A DNA stretch of 64,000 bases from Bradyrhizobium erythrophlei (GCA_900129675.1 FSRD01000001.1:2655501-2719500), one strand, 5' to 3'; positions 35,417-44,992 are shown, numbered from the stretch's first letter. Made by a program: numbers and translations. Notes: generated from the sequence alone by a model not told the origin.

Positions 35417-35487
35417 GTCAGTTCTCCCTGATTGTTATTGGATGGCGTTTGAAAGCTGGGCCGGATTTAAGGGGCACTGCGGGATTT

Positions 35488-35507
35488 AGTCAATCAATCA
35501 ATTAACT
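35488..35507. promoter_or_regulatory. Candidate TetR operator
   Basis: AGTCAAT / ATTAACT imperfect inverted arms (one mismatch) around 6 nt, in the space between the divergent thiolase and TetR genes. Confidence 0.35.
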
Positions 35508-35588
35508 CTTGAGTGCAGCCGCGTCATGCGGTTATGTGCGGCCGGATTTCCGGACTTTGGCAGCGGCTTTGGCAGTGACTTGGCAGCA

Positions 35589-36266
35589 ATGGGATCACAG
35601 TTGAATACCAGCGTACCGACCAAAATTCCGGGCGGCAGAAATAGCACCGCCGACAAGCTGCTTGTCGCGGCGAGCGAGCTGATGATCGAGCGCTCGTCGA
35701 TCGAGGTGTCGCTCTCCGACATCGCGCAAAAGTCCGGCGTCAACGCCGCACTGGTGAAATATCATTTCGGCAACAAGGACGGGCTGTTGCTGGCGCTGCT
35801 GGCGCGCGATGCCGCCACCGAGATGTCGCAGCTCGAATATCTGCTGGCCCAGCCGATCTCGCCGACCGCAAAACTCCGTCTGCATATCGGCGGTATCATC
35901 CGCGCCTATCATCAGTTCCCCTATATGAACCGGCTGATCCACTTTCTGCTGCACGAGAGCAGCGCGGACGCCGCCGACGAGGTCTCGAAATTCTTTGTCG
36001 CACCCCTGCTCGACTTTCATCGCCGGCTGCTGGCCGAAGGCATCAAGGCCGGCGAGTTCCGCAATATCGATCCGGTGCTGTTCTACACCAGCCTGATCGG
36101 CGCCTGCGACCATCTGTTCTTCGGCCGCCACGCGATGTCGCGCGCGACCGGCGTCGGCCCGGTTACCGACGAGGTCTGCCGCGAATACGTCAAGCATATG
36201 GAAGCGCTGATCTGCGGCGGCATGCTGAACTCAAACAATGACAAGGCTGCAGCGGCAGCTGAATAA
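35589..36266 (+). CDS. TetR-family regulator of the CoA catabolic genes
   Basis: 225 aa from ATG 35589; an earlier ATG at 35526 is in frame but lies close to the operator and adds non-domain residues. The HTH is SLSDIAQKSGVNAALVKYHFGNKDGLLLALLAR (about residues 39-71, abbreviated), with the typical YHFGNKDGLL. The ligand domain has EVSKFFVAPLLDFHRRLLAEG. It lies divergent to the thiolase gene and directly upstream of the SDR gene, so an acyl-CoA-responsive repressor is likely. Confidence 0.9.
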   Translation: MGSQLNTSVPTKIPGGRNSTADKLLVAASELMIERSSIEVSLSDIAQKSGVNAALVKYHFGNKDGLLLALLARDAATEMSQLEYLLAQPISPTAKLRLHIGGIIRAYHQFPYMNRLIHFLLHESSADAADEVSKFFVAPLLDFHRRLLAEGIKAGEFRNIDPVLFYTSLIGACDHLFFGRHAMSRATGVGPVTDEVCREYVKHMEALICGGMLNSNNDKAAAAAE

Positions 36267-36312
36267 CAAATTCGAATTCTAGAGAAGAAACGCCCAAGGA
36301 AAGGTTCTCAAA

Positions 36313-37071
36313 ATGCAGTTGAAAGACGTTGCCGTTCTCATCACCGGCGGTGGCTCCGGCCTCGGCGCCGCCACCGCGCGCGCCATGGCCGCCAAGGGCG
36401 CCAGGATCGGCGTGATCGACCAGAACAAGGAAAACGCCGAGAAGGTCGCAGCCGAAGTAAAGGGCGTCGCCCTTCACGCCGACGTCACCGACGAAGAAGC
36501 GATCAAGGCAGCGATTGCCAAGGCCGAAGCCGCCCACGGCATCGCCCGCGTGCTGATGAACTGCGCCGGCATCGGCGGATCGCAGCGCACCGTCGGCAAG
36601 GACGGCGTCTATCCGCTGGCCAAATTCGTCCGCATCATCAACGTCAATCTGATCGGCACCTTCAACGTGCTGCGCCTGTTCGCCGAACGGCTGGCGACGG
36701 AAGCTCCGATCGGCGAAGAGCGCGGCGTCATCATCAACACCGCGAGCGTCGCGGCCTATGAAGGCCAGATCGGCCAGATCGCCTATTCGGCGTCCAAGGG
36801 CGGCGTCGTCGGCCTCACGCTGCCGGCCGCGCGCGATCTCGCCAGCCTCAAGATCCGCGTCAACACCATCGCGCCCGGCCTGTTCCTGACGCCGCTGTTG
36901 ATGGGATTGAACGAGGAAGCCCGCAAGAGCCTCGGCGCCCAGGTGCCGCATCCGGCCCGGCTCGGCGACGCCTCCGAATACGGCAACCTCGCGGTCCACA
37001 TCGTCGAGAACCCGATGCTGAACGGCGAGACCATCCGTCTCGACGGCGCGATCCGCATGGCGCCGCGGTAG
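36313..37071 (+). CDS. SDR, 3-hydroxyacyl-CoA dehydrogenase type II (HSD17B10)-like
   Basis: 252 aa. Cofactor motif TGGGSGLG (about residues 11-18), Asp in GVIDQNKEN pointing to NAD(H), NCAGIGGSQRT, Ser in NTASVAAYEG, and YSASKGG for the catalytic pair. The long insert after NCAG and the ending NGETIRLDGAIRMAPR are typical of type II 3-hydroxyacyl-CoA dehydrogenases. It would oxidise the hydroxyacyl-CoA made by the neighbouring hydratase. ATG 36313 is preceded by AAGGAAAGGTTCTCAAA. Confidence 0.9.
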   Translation: MQLKDVAVLITGGGSGLGAATARAMAAKGARIGVIDQNKENAEKVAAEVKGVALHADVTDEEAIKAAIAKAEAAHGIARVLMNCAGIGGSQRTVGKDGVYPLAKFVRIINVNLIGTFNVLRLFAERLATEAPIGEERGVIINTASVAAYEGQIGQIAYSASKGGVVGLTLPAARDLASLKIRVNTIAPGLFLTPLLMGLNEEARKSLGAQVPHPARLGDASEYGNLAVHIVENPMLNGETIRLDGAIRMAPR

Positions 37072-37075
37072 GGCG

Positions 37076-37245
37076 CTCTTCTACCCTTCTCCCCTTGTGG
37101 GAGAAGGTGGCGCGGATGAAATCCGCGCCGGATGAGGGGTTCTATCCGTCTGGCAACCCCTCACCGCATCGAATGCGAAGCTAATATCGGTGATGCCCTA
37201 AGAGCGAGCTTCGCTCGTCTCGGCTGCCACAAGGGGAGAGGGCGT
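37076..37245. repeat. Palindromic repeat region (CTTCTCCCCTTGTGGGAG type)
   Basis: CCTTCTCCCCTTGTGGGAGAAGG is a hairpin-forming start; its mirror CACAAGGGGAGAGGG is at about 37230. ATCCGCGCC / GGCGCGGAT pairs lie inside. No coding capacity seen. Confidence 0.65.
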
Positions 37246-37288
37246 TGCGATGAACACCGCGATCCGCTGAATGCGCAGGGAGTACGGC

Positions 37289-38095
37289 GTGACTCAACCG
37301 CTGCTGATCGAACACGACGATGGGGTCGACCGGGTGACGCTCAATCGCCCGGACAGCCTCAACGCGCTCGATCCCGCGCTCATCGACGCGCTCAATGCCT
37401 ATTTCGAAGGCCTGCAGCGCAATCGCGCGACGCGTGTGGTGGTGCTGAAAGGCGCGGGCGCGTCGTTCTGCGCCGGGCTCGATCTCAAACATGCGATGCA
37501 GCGCCGTGCCGGGCAGCAGGAACCGCCCGGCGTCACCGAGTCGCTGGATTCGCAGCGCCGCATCGCCGACATCGTGATGCTGATGCGGCGCTGTCCGCAG
37601 CCGATCATCGCACTGATCCAGGGGGCTGCGGCCGGCGGCGGTTTTGCGCTGGCGCTTGCTGCCGACATCCGCATCGCCACCAAATCGGCGCGGATGAATT
37701 GCGCCTTCATCAAGCTGGGTCTCGGCGGCTGTGACATCGGCACCAGCTATTTCCTGCCGCGGTTGGTCGGCGTGTCCGTGGCATCGGAACTGATTTTGAC
37801 TGGCCGCTTCATCGGCGCCGAGCGCGCGCTTGGCGTCGGCCTCGTCTCCGAGGTCGTGGAGGAAGGCGGCCTTGACGCCGCCGCCGAGCCTTATGTCGAA
37901 GCGATGATGACGGCCTCGCCGGTGGGCTTAAGGCTCTCCAAGGAATGCCTCAATATGAGCGTCGACGCCGGCTCCATTGAAGCCGTGATCGCGATGGAAG
38001 ATCGCAATCAGGTTTTGTGCAGCCGCTCGGAAGATTTCAACGAAGGCATCAGGGCCTTCCTCGAAAAGCGAAAGCCTGTCTATATCAGACGATAA
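37289..38095 (+). CDS. Enoyl-CoA hydratase/isomerase family protein
   Basis: 268 aa from a GTG at 37289, chosen because AGGGAG (37276-37281) lies 7 nt upstream; an ATG at 37271 has no such site. Crotonase signatures: SFCAGLDLKHAMQR for the first oxyanion strand and QGAAAGGGFALALAADIRIA for the second. The catalytic Glu positions appear replaced (LGGCDIGTSYFLPRLVG), with Asp in the second one. It is followed by the ligase gene 44 bp later, so it belongs to the same unit. Confidence 0.87.
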   Translation: MTQPLLIEHDDGVDRVTLNRPDSLNALDPALIDALNAYFEGLQRNRATRVVVLKGAGASFCAGLDLKHAMQRRAGQQEPPGVTESLDSQRRIADIVMLMRRCPQPIIALIQGAAAGGGFALALAADIRIATKSARMNCAFIKLGLGGCDIGTSYFLPRLVGVSVASELILTGRFIGAERALGVGLVSEVVEEGGLDAAAEPYVEAMMTASPVGLRLSKECLNMSVDAGSIEAVIAMEDRNQVLCSRSEDFNEGIRAFLEKRKPVYIRR

Positions 38096-38138
38096 CGACA
38101 AGGATCCGAAAACGGACCTGAATTCCGGGAGACGCAAT

Positions 38139-40013
38139 ATGAGTGGGAGCGCAGCCGCGGTGCTGACCAAGCCGGCCTTTCGCAAGATCGAATGGCTCGC
38201 GCGCGACATCGCGGTCGAGCGGCGGGGCGACGGCGTCACCGTCCTGAAGTCGCGGATTCCGCTGCAGGCTTACGAGAAGCACATCCCGGCTTCGCTGGCG
38301 AAATGGGCCAGGGAGGCGCCGGATAGAACCTGGCTGGCACAGCGCGCCGGCACCGAGCGGCAATGGCGCAAGCTGTCGTATGGGGAAGCCAAGCGCACCG
38401 TCGATGCGCTGACGCAGGGACTGCTCAATCTGGGACTCGAAGCCGGCCGCCCGGTCGCAATCCTGTCGGGCAATTCGATCGAGCATGCGCTGATGACGCA
38501 GGCGGCGATGCAGGCGCGGTTTCCGGCAGCGCCGGTGTCGCCGGCCTATTCCTTGATGAGCCAGGATCACCTCAAGCTGAAATATCTGTTCGACCTGATC
38601 AAGCCGGCCGTGGTGATGGTGCAGGACGGGCCGACATTCGAGAAAGCGCTCAACGCACTCGATCTCACCGGCGTCACCGTCGTTCACGTCGCGCGGCCCT
38701 GCGCGGGCATCAAGAGCGTTTCCTTCGCCGACCTCGCGGCGACGCCGGTCACGGGCGAGGTCGAGGCGTCGATCGCAAAAATCACGCCCGACACAGTCGG
38801 CAAGCTGCTGTTCACTTCGGGCTCGACCGGGATGCCGAAGGCCGTCATCAACACCCAGGAGATGATGTGCGCCAATGCGGCGATGATGATGCAGGTGCGC
38901 CCGCGCGATTCCGGCGGACCGATCCCGACCGTGCTCGACTGGATGCCGTGGAATCACACCATGGGCGGCAACGCCGCGTTTCATCCGGTGCTGGTCGACG
39001 GCGGCACGCTCTATATCGACGACGGCCGGCCGATGCCGGGCCAGATCGAAGAGACCTTGCGAAACCTGCGCGAGATCTCGCCGACTTATTACGCCAACGT
39101 GCCAGCGGGCTATGCCGCACTCGCCGCCGCGATGGAAAAGGACGATGCGCTGTGCCGCAGCTTCTTCAAGAATCTCTCCATCATGGCCTATGGCGGCGCC
39201 CGGCTGCCCGACGATCTCTACGACCGGATGCAGGCGCTCGCGGTGCGCACCACCGGCGAACGCATCGTGTTCTACACCGGCTGGGGCTCGACCGAGACCG
39301 CGCCGACCTCGACCGGCACCTATTGGGATACCGAGCGCGTCGGCCTGATCGGGCTGCCGTTCCCCGGCGTCGAACTCAAGATGGTGCCCTGCGGCTCGAA
39401 ATATGAACTGCGGCTGCGCGGCGTCAACGTCACGCCCGGCTATCTCGGCCAGCCCGATCTCACCAGCAAGATGTTCGACGAGGAAGGCTTTTACTGCATC
39501 GGCGATGCCGGTGTGTTCGTCGATCCCCAGGATCCGCTGCAGGGCATCATCTTCGCCGGCCGCGTAGTCGAGGATTTCAAGCTGACCACGGGCACCTTCG
39601 TTCACGTCGGTTCGCTGCGCACCGATGCGATCGCGGCTGCGACGCCGGTGGTACAGGACGCATTGATTGCCGGACAGGATCGTCCGTTCATCGGGTTGCT
39701 GGCCTGGCCCAATCTCCACGCCTGCCGGCAGATCACAGGCAATCCCGATGCGACCTATGAACAGATCGTCAGGCATCCCGAAGTGCTGGCCTGCCTCAGG
39801 CGCGGCTTGCAGGCGCACAATTCATCGACGTCGGGCGCCAGCAGCATGCGGATCGCCCGCGCCATGCTGATGGTCGAGCCGGCCTCGATCGACGGCAACG
39901 AACTCACCGACAAGGGCTACATCAACCAGCGCGCCGGCCTCGAGCGCCGCGCCGCGCTGGTGGAGCAGCTCTATGCGGATCATCCGGGAGAGGACGTGAT
40001 TGTTTTGAACTGA
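38139..40013 (+). CDS. Feruloyl-CoA synthase-like acyl-CoA ligase
   Basis: 624 aa, longer than the 514 aa ligase nearby and matching feruloyl/aryl-CoA synthases. A5 motif is FTSGSTGMPKAVINTQ (about residues 227-242); WMPWNHTMGGNAAFHPVL near 268 is diagnostic of the feruloyl-CoA synthase group; GWGSTETAPT (about 383) is the A5/A6 region. It should adenylate a phenylpropanoid or similar aromatic acid and transfer it to CoA. A ferulate pathway would also need a hydratase-lyase, which the adjacent crotonase could be. That link is inference. Confidence 0.85.
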   Translation: MSGSAAAVLTKPAFRKIEWLARDIAVERRGDGVTVLKSRIPLQAYEKHIPASLAKWAREAPDRTWLAQRAGTERQWRKLSYGEAKRTVDALTQGLLNLGLEAGRPVAILSGNSIEHALMTQAAMQARFPAAPVSPAYSLMSQDHLKLKYLFDLIKPAVVMVQDGPTFEKALNALDLTGVTVVHVARPCAGIKSVSFADLAATPVTGEVEASIAKITPDTVGKLLFTSGSTGMPKAVINTQEMMCANAAMMMQVRPRDSGGPIPTVLDWMPWNHTMGGNAAFHPVLVDGGTLYIDDGRPMPGQIEETLRNLREISPTYYANVPAGYAALAAAMEKDDALCRSFFKNLSIMAYGGARLPDDLYDRMQALAVRTTGERIVFYTGWGSTETAPTSTGTYWDTERVGLIGLPFPGVELKMVPCGSKYELRLRGVNVTPGYLGQPDLTSKMFDEEGFYCIGDAGVFVDPQDPLQGIIFAGRVVEDFKLTTGTFVHVGSLRTDAIAAATPVVQDALIAGQDRPFIGLLAWPNLHACRQITGNPDATYEQIVRHPEVLACLRRGLQAHNSSTSGASSMRIARAMLMVEPASIDGNELTDKGYINQRAGLERRAALVEQLYADHPGEDVIVLN

Positions 40014-40015
40014 TC

Positions 40016-40098
40016 GTAGGATGGGTAGAGCGAAGCGAAACCCATCAACCGCAACCAAAATTCTTTCGATGGGTTTCGCTTCGCTCTACCCATCCTAC
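40016..40098. repeat. Palindromic repeat (GTAGGATGGGTAGAGCGAAGCG type)
   Basis: Near-perfect 30-nt inverted arms, GTAGGATGGGTAGAGCGAAG and CTTCGCTCTACCCATCCTAC at their ends, with an AT-rich loop. It would form a strong transcript hairpin. Confidence 0.9.
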
Positions 40099-40139
40099 AA
40101 AGCTACCGAGTCATCCAACACCGAACAGAGTACAGCGCC

Positions 40140-41267
40140 ATGAATTTCGATTTCTCCGACGACCAGAAGCAGATGCGCGACGCGGCGAGGAAATTCCTCT
40201 CCGAACAATGTCCGCCGAAAGCGGTGCGTACCGTGCTCGACGGCAAGGCGGCTTACGACAAGGAATTGTGGAAGGGGCTGGCCGAGATGGGCTTCCTCGG
40301 CGTCGCGATCCCCGAGGAATTCGGCGGCGCTGGTGCGGGCCATCTCGAGCTCTGCGTGATCGCCGAGGAAATGGGCCGCGCGCTGGCGCCGGCGCCTTTC
40401 TCCTCCACTGTCTATCTCGCTGCCGAAGCGATCCTGATTGCGGGCAGCGAGGCGCAGAAGCAGACATGGCTGCCGAAGATCGCCTCGGGCGAGGCGATCG
40501 GTACGCTGGCGTTGTTTGAAGGCAAGGGCAATCCATCGCCGAAGGCGATCAAGCTCGCCGCGTCCGGCGGCACGCTCAATGGCGTCAAGAAGCCGGTGCC
40601 GGATGGGGCGATTGCCGATTTCGCCATTGTCGCCGTGCGCACCGGCTCCACAGGACGCGATTCCGATATCTCGCTGTTCCTGGTCGACCTCAAGGCCGGC
40701 GGCGTCGAAGTGAAGTCGCTGACCAATGTCGATCCGACCCGCGGTCAGGCCGAACTGACTTTCAAGAATGCCAAGGCCGAGCCGCTCGGTGCGACCGGCG
40801 ACGGCTGGAGCATCCTGTCGCAGGTGCTCGATCGTGCCGCGGTGCTCGTCGCGTTCGAGCAGGTCGGTGGTGCCGACCGCGCGCTGGAAATGGGCCGCGA
40901 CTACGCGCTCGATCGTATCGCCTTCGGCCGGCCGATCGGCTCGTTCCAGGCGGTCAAGCACATGCTGGCCGACATGTATGTCTCGGCGACGCTGGCGCGC
41001 TCGAATTGCTATTACGGCGCCTGGGCGCTCTCGACCAACGCGTCGGAACTGCCGGAAGCCGCTGCCGCCGCGCGCATCAGCGCCACGCAGGCGTTCCAGC
41101 ACTGCGCCAAGAACAACATCCAGGTCCATGGCGGCATGGGTTTCACCTGGGAATTCGACTGCCACATGTATTACCGCCGCGCCAACGCGGTGGCGCTCGG
41201 GCTCGGCAGTCTGTCCTATTGGGAAGATCAGTTGATCGACCGCATGCGCAAGAAGAACGCGGCGTAA
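40140..41267 (+). CDS. Acyl-CoA dehydrogenase
   Basis: 375 aa. N-terminal helical domain MNFDFSDDQKQMRDAARKFL; GFLGVAIPEEFGGAGAGHLE (about residues 50-69) is conserved. Late FAD contacts are QVHGGMGFTWEFDCHMYYRR (about 328-347). The middle is short and atypical: the FAD-binding TEPxxGSD motif is absent (ALFEGKGNPSPK in its place). Such members are usually the partner subunit of a heteromeric acyl-CoA dehydrogenase, fitting the tandem paralogues that follow. The palindrome just upstream may reduce coupling to the ligase gene. Confidence 0.88.
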   Translation: MNFDFSDDQKQMRDAARKFLSEQCPPKAVRTVLDGKAAYDKELWKGLAEMGFLGVAIPEEFGGAGAGHLELCVIAEEMGRALAPAPFSSTVYLAAEAILIAGSEAQKQTWLPKIASGEAIGTLALFEGKGNPSPKAIKLAASGGTLNGVKKPVPDGAIADFAIVAVRTGSTGRDSDISLFLVDLKAGGVEVKSLTNVDPTRGQAELTFKNAKAEPLGATGDGWSILSQVLDRAAVLVAFEQVGGADRALEMGRDYALDRIAFGRPIGSFQAVKHMLADMYVSATLARSNCYYGAWALSTNASELPEAAAAARISATQAFQHCAKNNIQVHGGMGFTWEFDCHMYYRRANAVALGLGSLSYWEDQLIDRMRKKNAA

Positions 41268-41276
41268 CGAGTTGTT

Positions 41277-41390
41277 CGTGTCCCGGACGCGATGCAGCGC
41301 TCTTCGCGCTGCTTCGCAGAGCCGGGACCCATTGATGGACCCCGGATCAGCAGCGCACCGCAAGAGCGCTGCGCAGCATCCGGGGAACGC
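41277..41390. repeat. Palindromic repeat (GTGTCCCGGACGC family)
   Basis: CGTGTCCCGGACGCGATGCAGC to GCAGCATCCGGGGAACGC. Fills the gap between two acyl-CoA dehydrogenase genes. Confidence 0.82.
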
Positions 41391-41411
41391 ACCGAGAGAA
41401 AGAGTGCTGCT

Positions 41412-42659
41412 ATGAACTTCGATGACACCCCGCAGGAGGCCGCGTTTCGGGCCGAGGCCAAGGCATGGATATCTGCCAACGCGCCGAAGCAATATGAGGA
41501 AGAGCTGCGCAAATCCTCGCTCGGCCGCACCCAGCTCACGGGCGCCAACATCCTCGAGGTGGCAAAGGCCTGGCAGAAGAAGAAGGCCGATGCCGGCTGG
41601 GCCTGCCTGCACTGGCCGAAGGAATATGGTGGCCGCGGTTCATCGCCGATCGAACGCGTGATCTGGCAGCAGGAGGAGGGCCCGTTCGGCAAGCTCTCGG
41701 GCATGTTCATTATCGGCCACGGCATGTGCGGCCCGACCATGATGGCGTTTGCCGGCGAGGAGCAGAAACGCAAATATCTGCCGCCGCTGGCGTCCGGCGA
41801 AAAGGTCTGGTGCCAGTTGTTCTCCGAACCCGCCGGCGGTTCCGACGTCGCGGGCCTGCGCACCCGCGCGGAGAAGAACGGCGACGACTGGATCATCAAC
41901 GGCCAGAAGATCTGGACCTCGGGCGCGCACTATTCCGACTACGGCATCCTGCTCACCCGCACCGATCCCAACGTCGCCAAGCACAAGGGCCTCACCATGT
42001 TCTTCCTGGACATGAAGAGTTCAGGCGTCGAAGTCCGGCCGATCAAGCAGGCCAGCGGGCAGTCCGATTTCAACGAGGTCTACTTCACCGACGTGAAGAT
42101 CCCGGACTCGCAGCGGCTCGGCGCCGTCAATGACGGCTGGAACGTGTCGCTGACGACGCTGATGAACGAGCGCATGACGATCGGCGCCGGCGTCGCCACC
42201 GGTTTTCCGGAACTGTTCGAGTTCTGCAACAGCCTGATGCTGGAGGACGGCCCGGCGATCGAAGACCGCGGCGTGCGCTCAAAGCTCGCCAACTGGGCGG
42301 TGAAGGCGAGCGGGCTGAAATACACCAGCATGCGCGCGATCTCGGCGCTGTCGAAGGGCGACCGGCCGGGGCCGGAAAACTCGATCGGCAAGCTGGTGGC
42401 GGGCTCGATGGTGCAGGACGTCGCGACCTATGCGCTCGACCTGCAGGGCGCCGCCGGCGTGCTGAGCGGCCCGGAGGACGCGGAAGTCGCCGGCAAATTC
42501 CAGGCGATGCTGCTGCGTGCGCCGGGCACCCGCGTCGAGGGCGGCACCGACGAGATCATGCGCAACATCATCGCCGAGCGCGTGCTCGGCCTGCCCGGCG
42601 ATATCAGGATCGACAAGGACGTGCCGTTCAACAAGATACCCACCAAGGGAAGAGCGTAA
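41412..42659 (+). CDS. Acyl-CoA dehydrogenase, tandem paralogue 1
   Basis: 415 aa from ATG 41412, where the frame starts MNFDDTPQEAAFRAEAK. LFSEPAGGSDVAGLRTRAEK (about residues 138-157) is the FAD motif and GQKIWTSGAHYSDYG follows it. GGTDEIMRNIIAERVLGLPG near the end gives the second contact. It is the full-length partner of the shorter dehydrogenase upstream, and a paralogue of the gene at 42774. Likely oxidises an acyl- or cyclic-acyl-CoA to its 2,3-unsaturated form, passing electrons to ETF. Confidence 0.92.
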   Translation: MNFDDTPQEAAFRAEAKAWISANAPKQYEEELRKSSLGRTQLTGANILEVAKAWQKKKADAGWACLHWPKEYGGRGSSPIERVIWQQEEGPFGKLSGMFIIGHGMCGPTMMAFAGEEQKRKYLPPLASGEKVWCQLFSEPAGGSDVAGLRTRAEKNGDDWIINGQKIWTSGAHYSDYGILLTRTDPNVAKHKGLTMFFLDMKSSGVEVRPIKQASGQSDFNEVYFTDVKIPDSQRLGAVNDGWNVSLTTLMNERMTIGAGVATGFPELFEFCNSLMLEDGPAIEDRGVRSKLANWAVKASGLKYTSMRAISALSKGDRPGPENSIGKLVAGSMVQDVATYALDLQGAAGVLSGPEDAEVAGKFQAMLLRAPGTRVEGGTDEIMRNIIAERVLGLPGDIRIDKDVPFNKIPTKGRA

Positions 42660-42661
42660 TT

Positions 42662-42754
42662 GTCATTCCGGGCGCGCGTAGCGCGAACCCGGAACCCAGA
42701 AGTTATTCGATCGAGATTCCGGGTTCGTGCGTTTCACGCACGCCTCGGAATGAC
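42662..42754. repeat. Palindromic repeat (GTCATTCCGGG family)
   Basis: GTCATTCCGGGCGCGC and CCTCGGAATGAC arms. Related to 24362-24453. Lies between the two paralogous dehydrogenase genes. Confidence 0.85.
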
Positions 42755-42773
42755 AGAAAAAGAAGGAGCCGCC

Positions 42774-44018
42774 ATGAATTTCGATGACACCCCGCAGGAA
42801 GCCGAATTCCGCAGCCTCGCGCGCAAATGGGTCGCGGCCAACGCGCCGAAGGAGTTCGAGGAGGAATTGTCAAAGTCCTCGCTCGGCCGGATCCGGCTCG
42901 CGAGGCACGACATGGTCGAGGTCGGCAAGGCCTGGCAAAAGAAGAAGGCCGAAGGCGGCTGGGCCTGCCTGCACTGGCCGAAGGAATATGGCGGCCGTGG
43001 CGCCACGCCGATCGAGAAGGTAATCTGGCAGCAGGAGGAGGGCGTCTATGGCAAGCTGACGCAGCCGTTCCAGATCGGCGAAGGCATGTGCGGCCCAACC
43101 GTGATGGCGTTCGGCAGCGAGGACTCCAAGCGGCGCTACCTGCCGAAACTCGCGTCAGGCGACGAAATCTGGTGCCAGTTGTTCTCGGAGCCGGCCGGCG
43201 GCTCCGACGTCGCGGGGCTTCGCACCCGCGCAGAGAAGAAGGGCGATAACTGGATCGTCAATGGCCAGAAGATCTGGACCTCGGGCGCGCATTATTCCGA
43301 CTACGGCCTTCTGATCACGCGGACCGATCCCAATGTGCCGAAGCACAAGGGGTTGACGATGTTCTTCCTCGACATGAAGAGCAAAGGCGTCGAAGTGCGG
43401 CCGATCAAGCAGGCCAACGGCATGCAGGAATTCAACGAGGTCTATTTCACCGACGTCGTGATTCCCGATCATCAGCGGCTGGGCGCGGTCGGCGACGGCT
43501 GGAACGTGTCGCTGACCACCTTGATGAACGAGCGCATGTCGATCGGCTCACGGCTGGCGACCGGTTTTCCCGAAATGTTCGAGTTCTGCTCGAACCTGAT
43601 GACCGATGACGGGCTCGCCATCGACGATCCCGCGACGCGCTCGAAACTCGCGAGCTGGGCGGTGAAGGCGAGCGGGCTGAAATACACCAGCTACCGTGCG
43701 ATCTCGGCGCTGTCCAAGGGCGAGCGGCCCGGGCCGGAGAATTCGATCGGCAAGCTGGTCTCCGGCATGATGCTGCAGGACATCGCGACCTATGCGATGG
43801 ACCTGCAGGGTGCGGCCGGCGCACTCACCGGCGACGCCGAAGAGCAAGCGCGCGGCCAGTTCCAGCAGATGCTGCTCTCTTCGCCCTCGATGCGCATCGC
43901 CGGCGGTACCGACGAGATCCTGCGCAACATCATCGCCGAGCGCGTGCTGGGCCTGCCCGGCGACATCCGCGTCGACAAGGACGTGCCGTTCAACAAGATC
44001 CCGACCAAGGGGCGCTAA
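42774..44018 (+). CDS. Acyl-CoA dehydrogenase, tandem paralogue 2
   Basis: 414 aa from ATG 42774, after AAGGAGCCGCC. It shares most motifs with the preceding gene: MNFDDTPQEAEFRSLARKWV start, LFSEPAGGSDVAGLRTRAEK, GQKIWTSGAHYSDYG, GGTDEILRNIIAERVLGLPG. The two are clearly a gene duplication, with a repeat inserted between. Divergence is greatest around the substrate-side loops, so they may handle different chain lengths or act as a heteromer. Confidence 0.92.
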   Translation: MNFDDTPQEAEFRSLARKWVAANAPKEFEEELSKSSLGRIRLARHDMVEVGKAWQKKKAEGGWACLHWPKEYGGRGATPIEKVIWQQEEGVYGKLTQPFQIGEGMCGPTVMAFGSEDSKRRYLPKLASGDEIWCQLFSEPAGGSDVAGLRTRAEKKGDNWIVNGQKIWTSGAHYSDYGLLITRTDPNVPKHKGLTMFFLDMKSKGVEVRPIKQANGMQEFNEVYFTDVVIPDHQRLGAVGDGWNVSLTTLMNERMSIGSRLATGFPEMFEFCSNLMTDDGLAIDDPATRSKLASWAVKASGLKYTSYRAISALSKGERPGPENSIGKLVSGMMLQDIATYAMDLQGAAGALTGDAEEQARGQFQQMLLSSPSMRIAGGTDEILRNIIAERVLGLPGDIRVDKDVPFNKIPTKGR

Positions 44019-44023
44019 ATTCT

Positions 44024-44139
44024 CGTGTCCCGGGCGCGGCGCAGCGCGTAGCGCTGCTCCGCTGAACCGGGACCTAACCTTTTGATGGGCCCCGGCTCTG
44101 CAACGCACCGTTACGCGCTGCGTTGCGTCCGGGGCACGA
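44024..44139. repeat. Palindromic repeat (GTGTCCCGGGCGC family)
   Basis: GTGTCCCGGGCGCGGCGCAGC to GCGTCCGGGGCACG. Fills the gap before the nitroreductase gene. Confidence 0.8.
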
Positions 44140-44153
44140 AAGCGAGTTGACCT

Positions 44154-44855
44154 ATGGACGCTGCCGTAAATCAGACACAAGATCGCATCGGCGTGCTCGA
44201 AGAGCTGTTGGGCGAACGCTATTCGGTTCGCGCCTTTCTGCCGCGAGAGGTGCCGCGCGAGACCATCGAGCATGTTCTCACCGCGGCGCAGCGCACGGCA
44301 TCATGGTGCAACAGCCAGCCCTGGCAGGTGTTGATCGCCAGCGGCGAGGCCAAGGAACGGTTTCGCAAATTGATCTATGCGGAAGCCGCTTCCGGTGCGA
44401 GAGACGACCACGACTTTACCCCGCCGCGCGAATATCTCGGCGTCTATCTCGAACGCCGCCGCGAGAGCGGCTTTCAGCTCTACAATACGCTCGGCATCGC
44501 GCGCGGCGACAAGATGGCCTACGCCAAACAGGCGCTGGAGAACTACAATTTCTTCGGCGCGCCGCATGTCGCGATCATCCACACCGACGAGCCGCTCGGG
44601 ATCTACGGCGCGATCGATTGCGGCGCCTATGTCTCCAATTTCATGCTGGCCGCCCAGGCGCTCGGCCTCGGCACCATCCCGCAGGCGGCGCTGGCGCGGC
44701 ATTCCGGCCTGATCCGCCGCCACTTCAAGCTCGGCGACAACCGCCGCGTGGTCTGCGGCATCTCGTTCGGATTTGCGGACCATGAACACAAGGTCAACAG
44801 CTACCGCACCTCGCGCGCGAGCGTGGCGGATACCGTGACGTTCGTGGAGGAGTGA
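44154..44855 (+). CDS. Nitroreductase-family flavoprotein
   Basis: 233 aa, FMN-dependent NAD(P)H oxidoreductase fold. RYSVRAFLPREVPRE (about residues 22-36) holds the FMN-phosphate Arg; SWCNSQPWQVLIA (about 50-62) is the substrate and flavin loop, and LGLGTIPQAALARH near the end is the second FMN contact. It is not obviously BluB or NfsA. In a CoA-catabolic cluster it might reduce an enone or nitro group or deal with an aromatic intermediate; that is inference. Confidence 0.87.
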   Translation: MDAAVNQTQDRIGVLEELLGERYSVRAFLPREVPRETIEHVLTAAQRTASWCNSQPWQVLIASGEAKERFRKLIYAEAASGARDDHDFTPPREYLGVYLERRRESGFQLYNTLGIARGDKMAYAKQALENYNFFGAPHVAIIHTDEPLGIYGAIDCGAYVSNFMLAAQALGLGTIPQAALARHSGLIRRHFKLGDNRRVVCGISFGFADHEHKVNSYRTSRASVADTVTFVEE

Positions 44856-44860
44856 CGGTC

Positions 44861-44992
44861 GTGTCCCGGACGCGGTGCAGCGTGCAACGCTGCTCCGCAG
44901 AGCGGGGATCCATGACAGAGACAGGCTCGGGGCGAGAATGGGCCCCGGCTCAGCAGCGCACCGCTTTGCGCTGCGCCGCGTCCGGGGCACGA
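44861..44992. repeat. Palindromic repeat (GTGTCCCGGACGC family)
   Basis: GTGTCCCGGACGCGGTGCAGC to GCGTCCGGGGCACG between the convergent nitroreductase and hydratase genes. Confidence 0.82.

Noticed and set aside
38085..39818. Minus-strand frame of 577 codons
   Set aside because: Antisense of the feruloyl-CoA synthase-like ligase.
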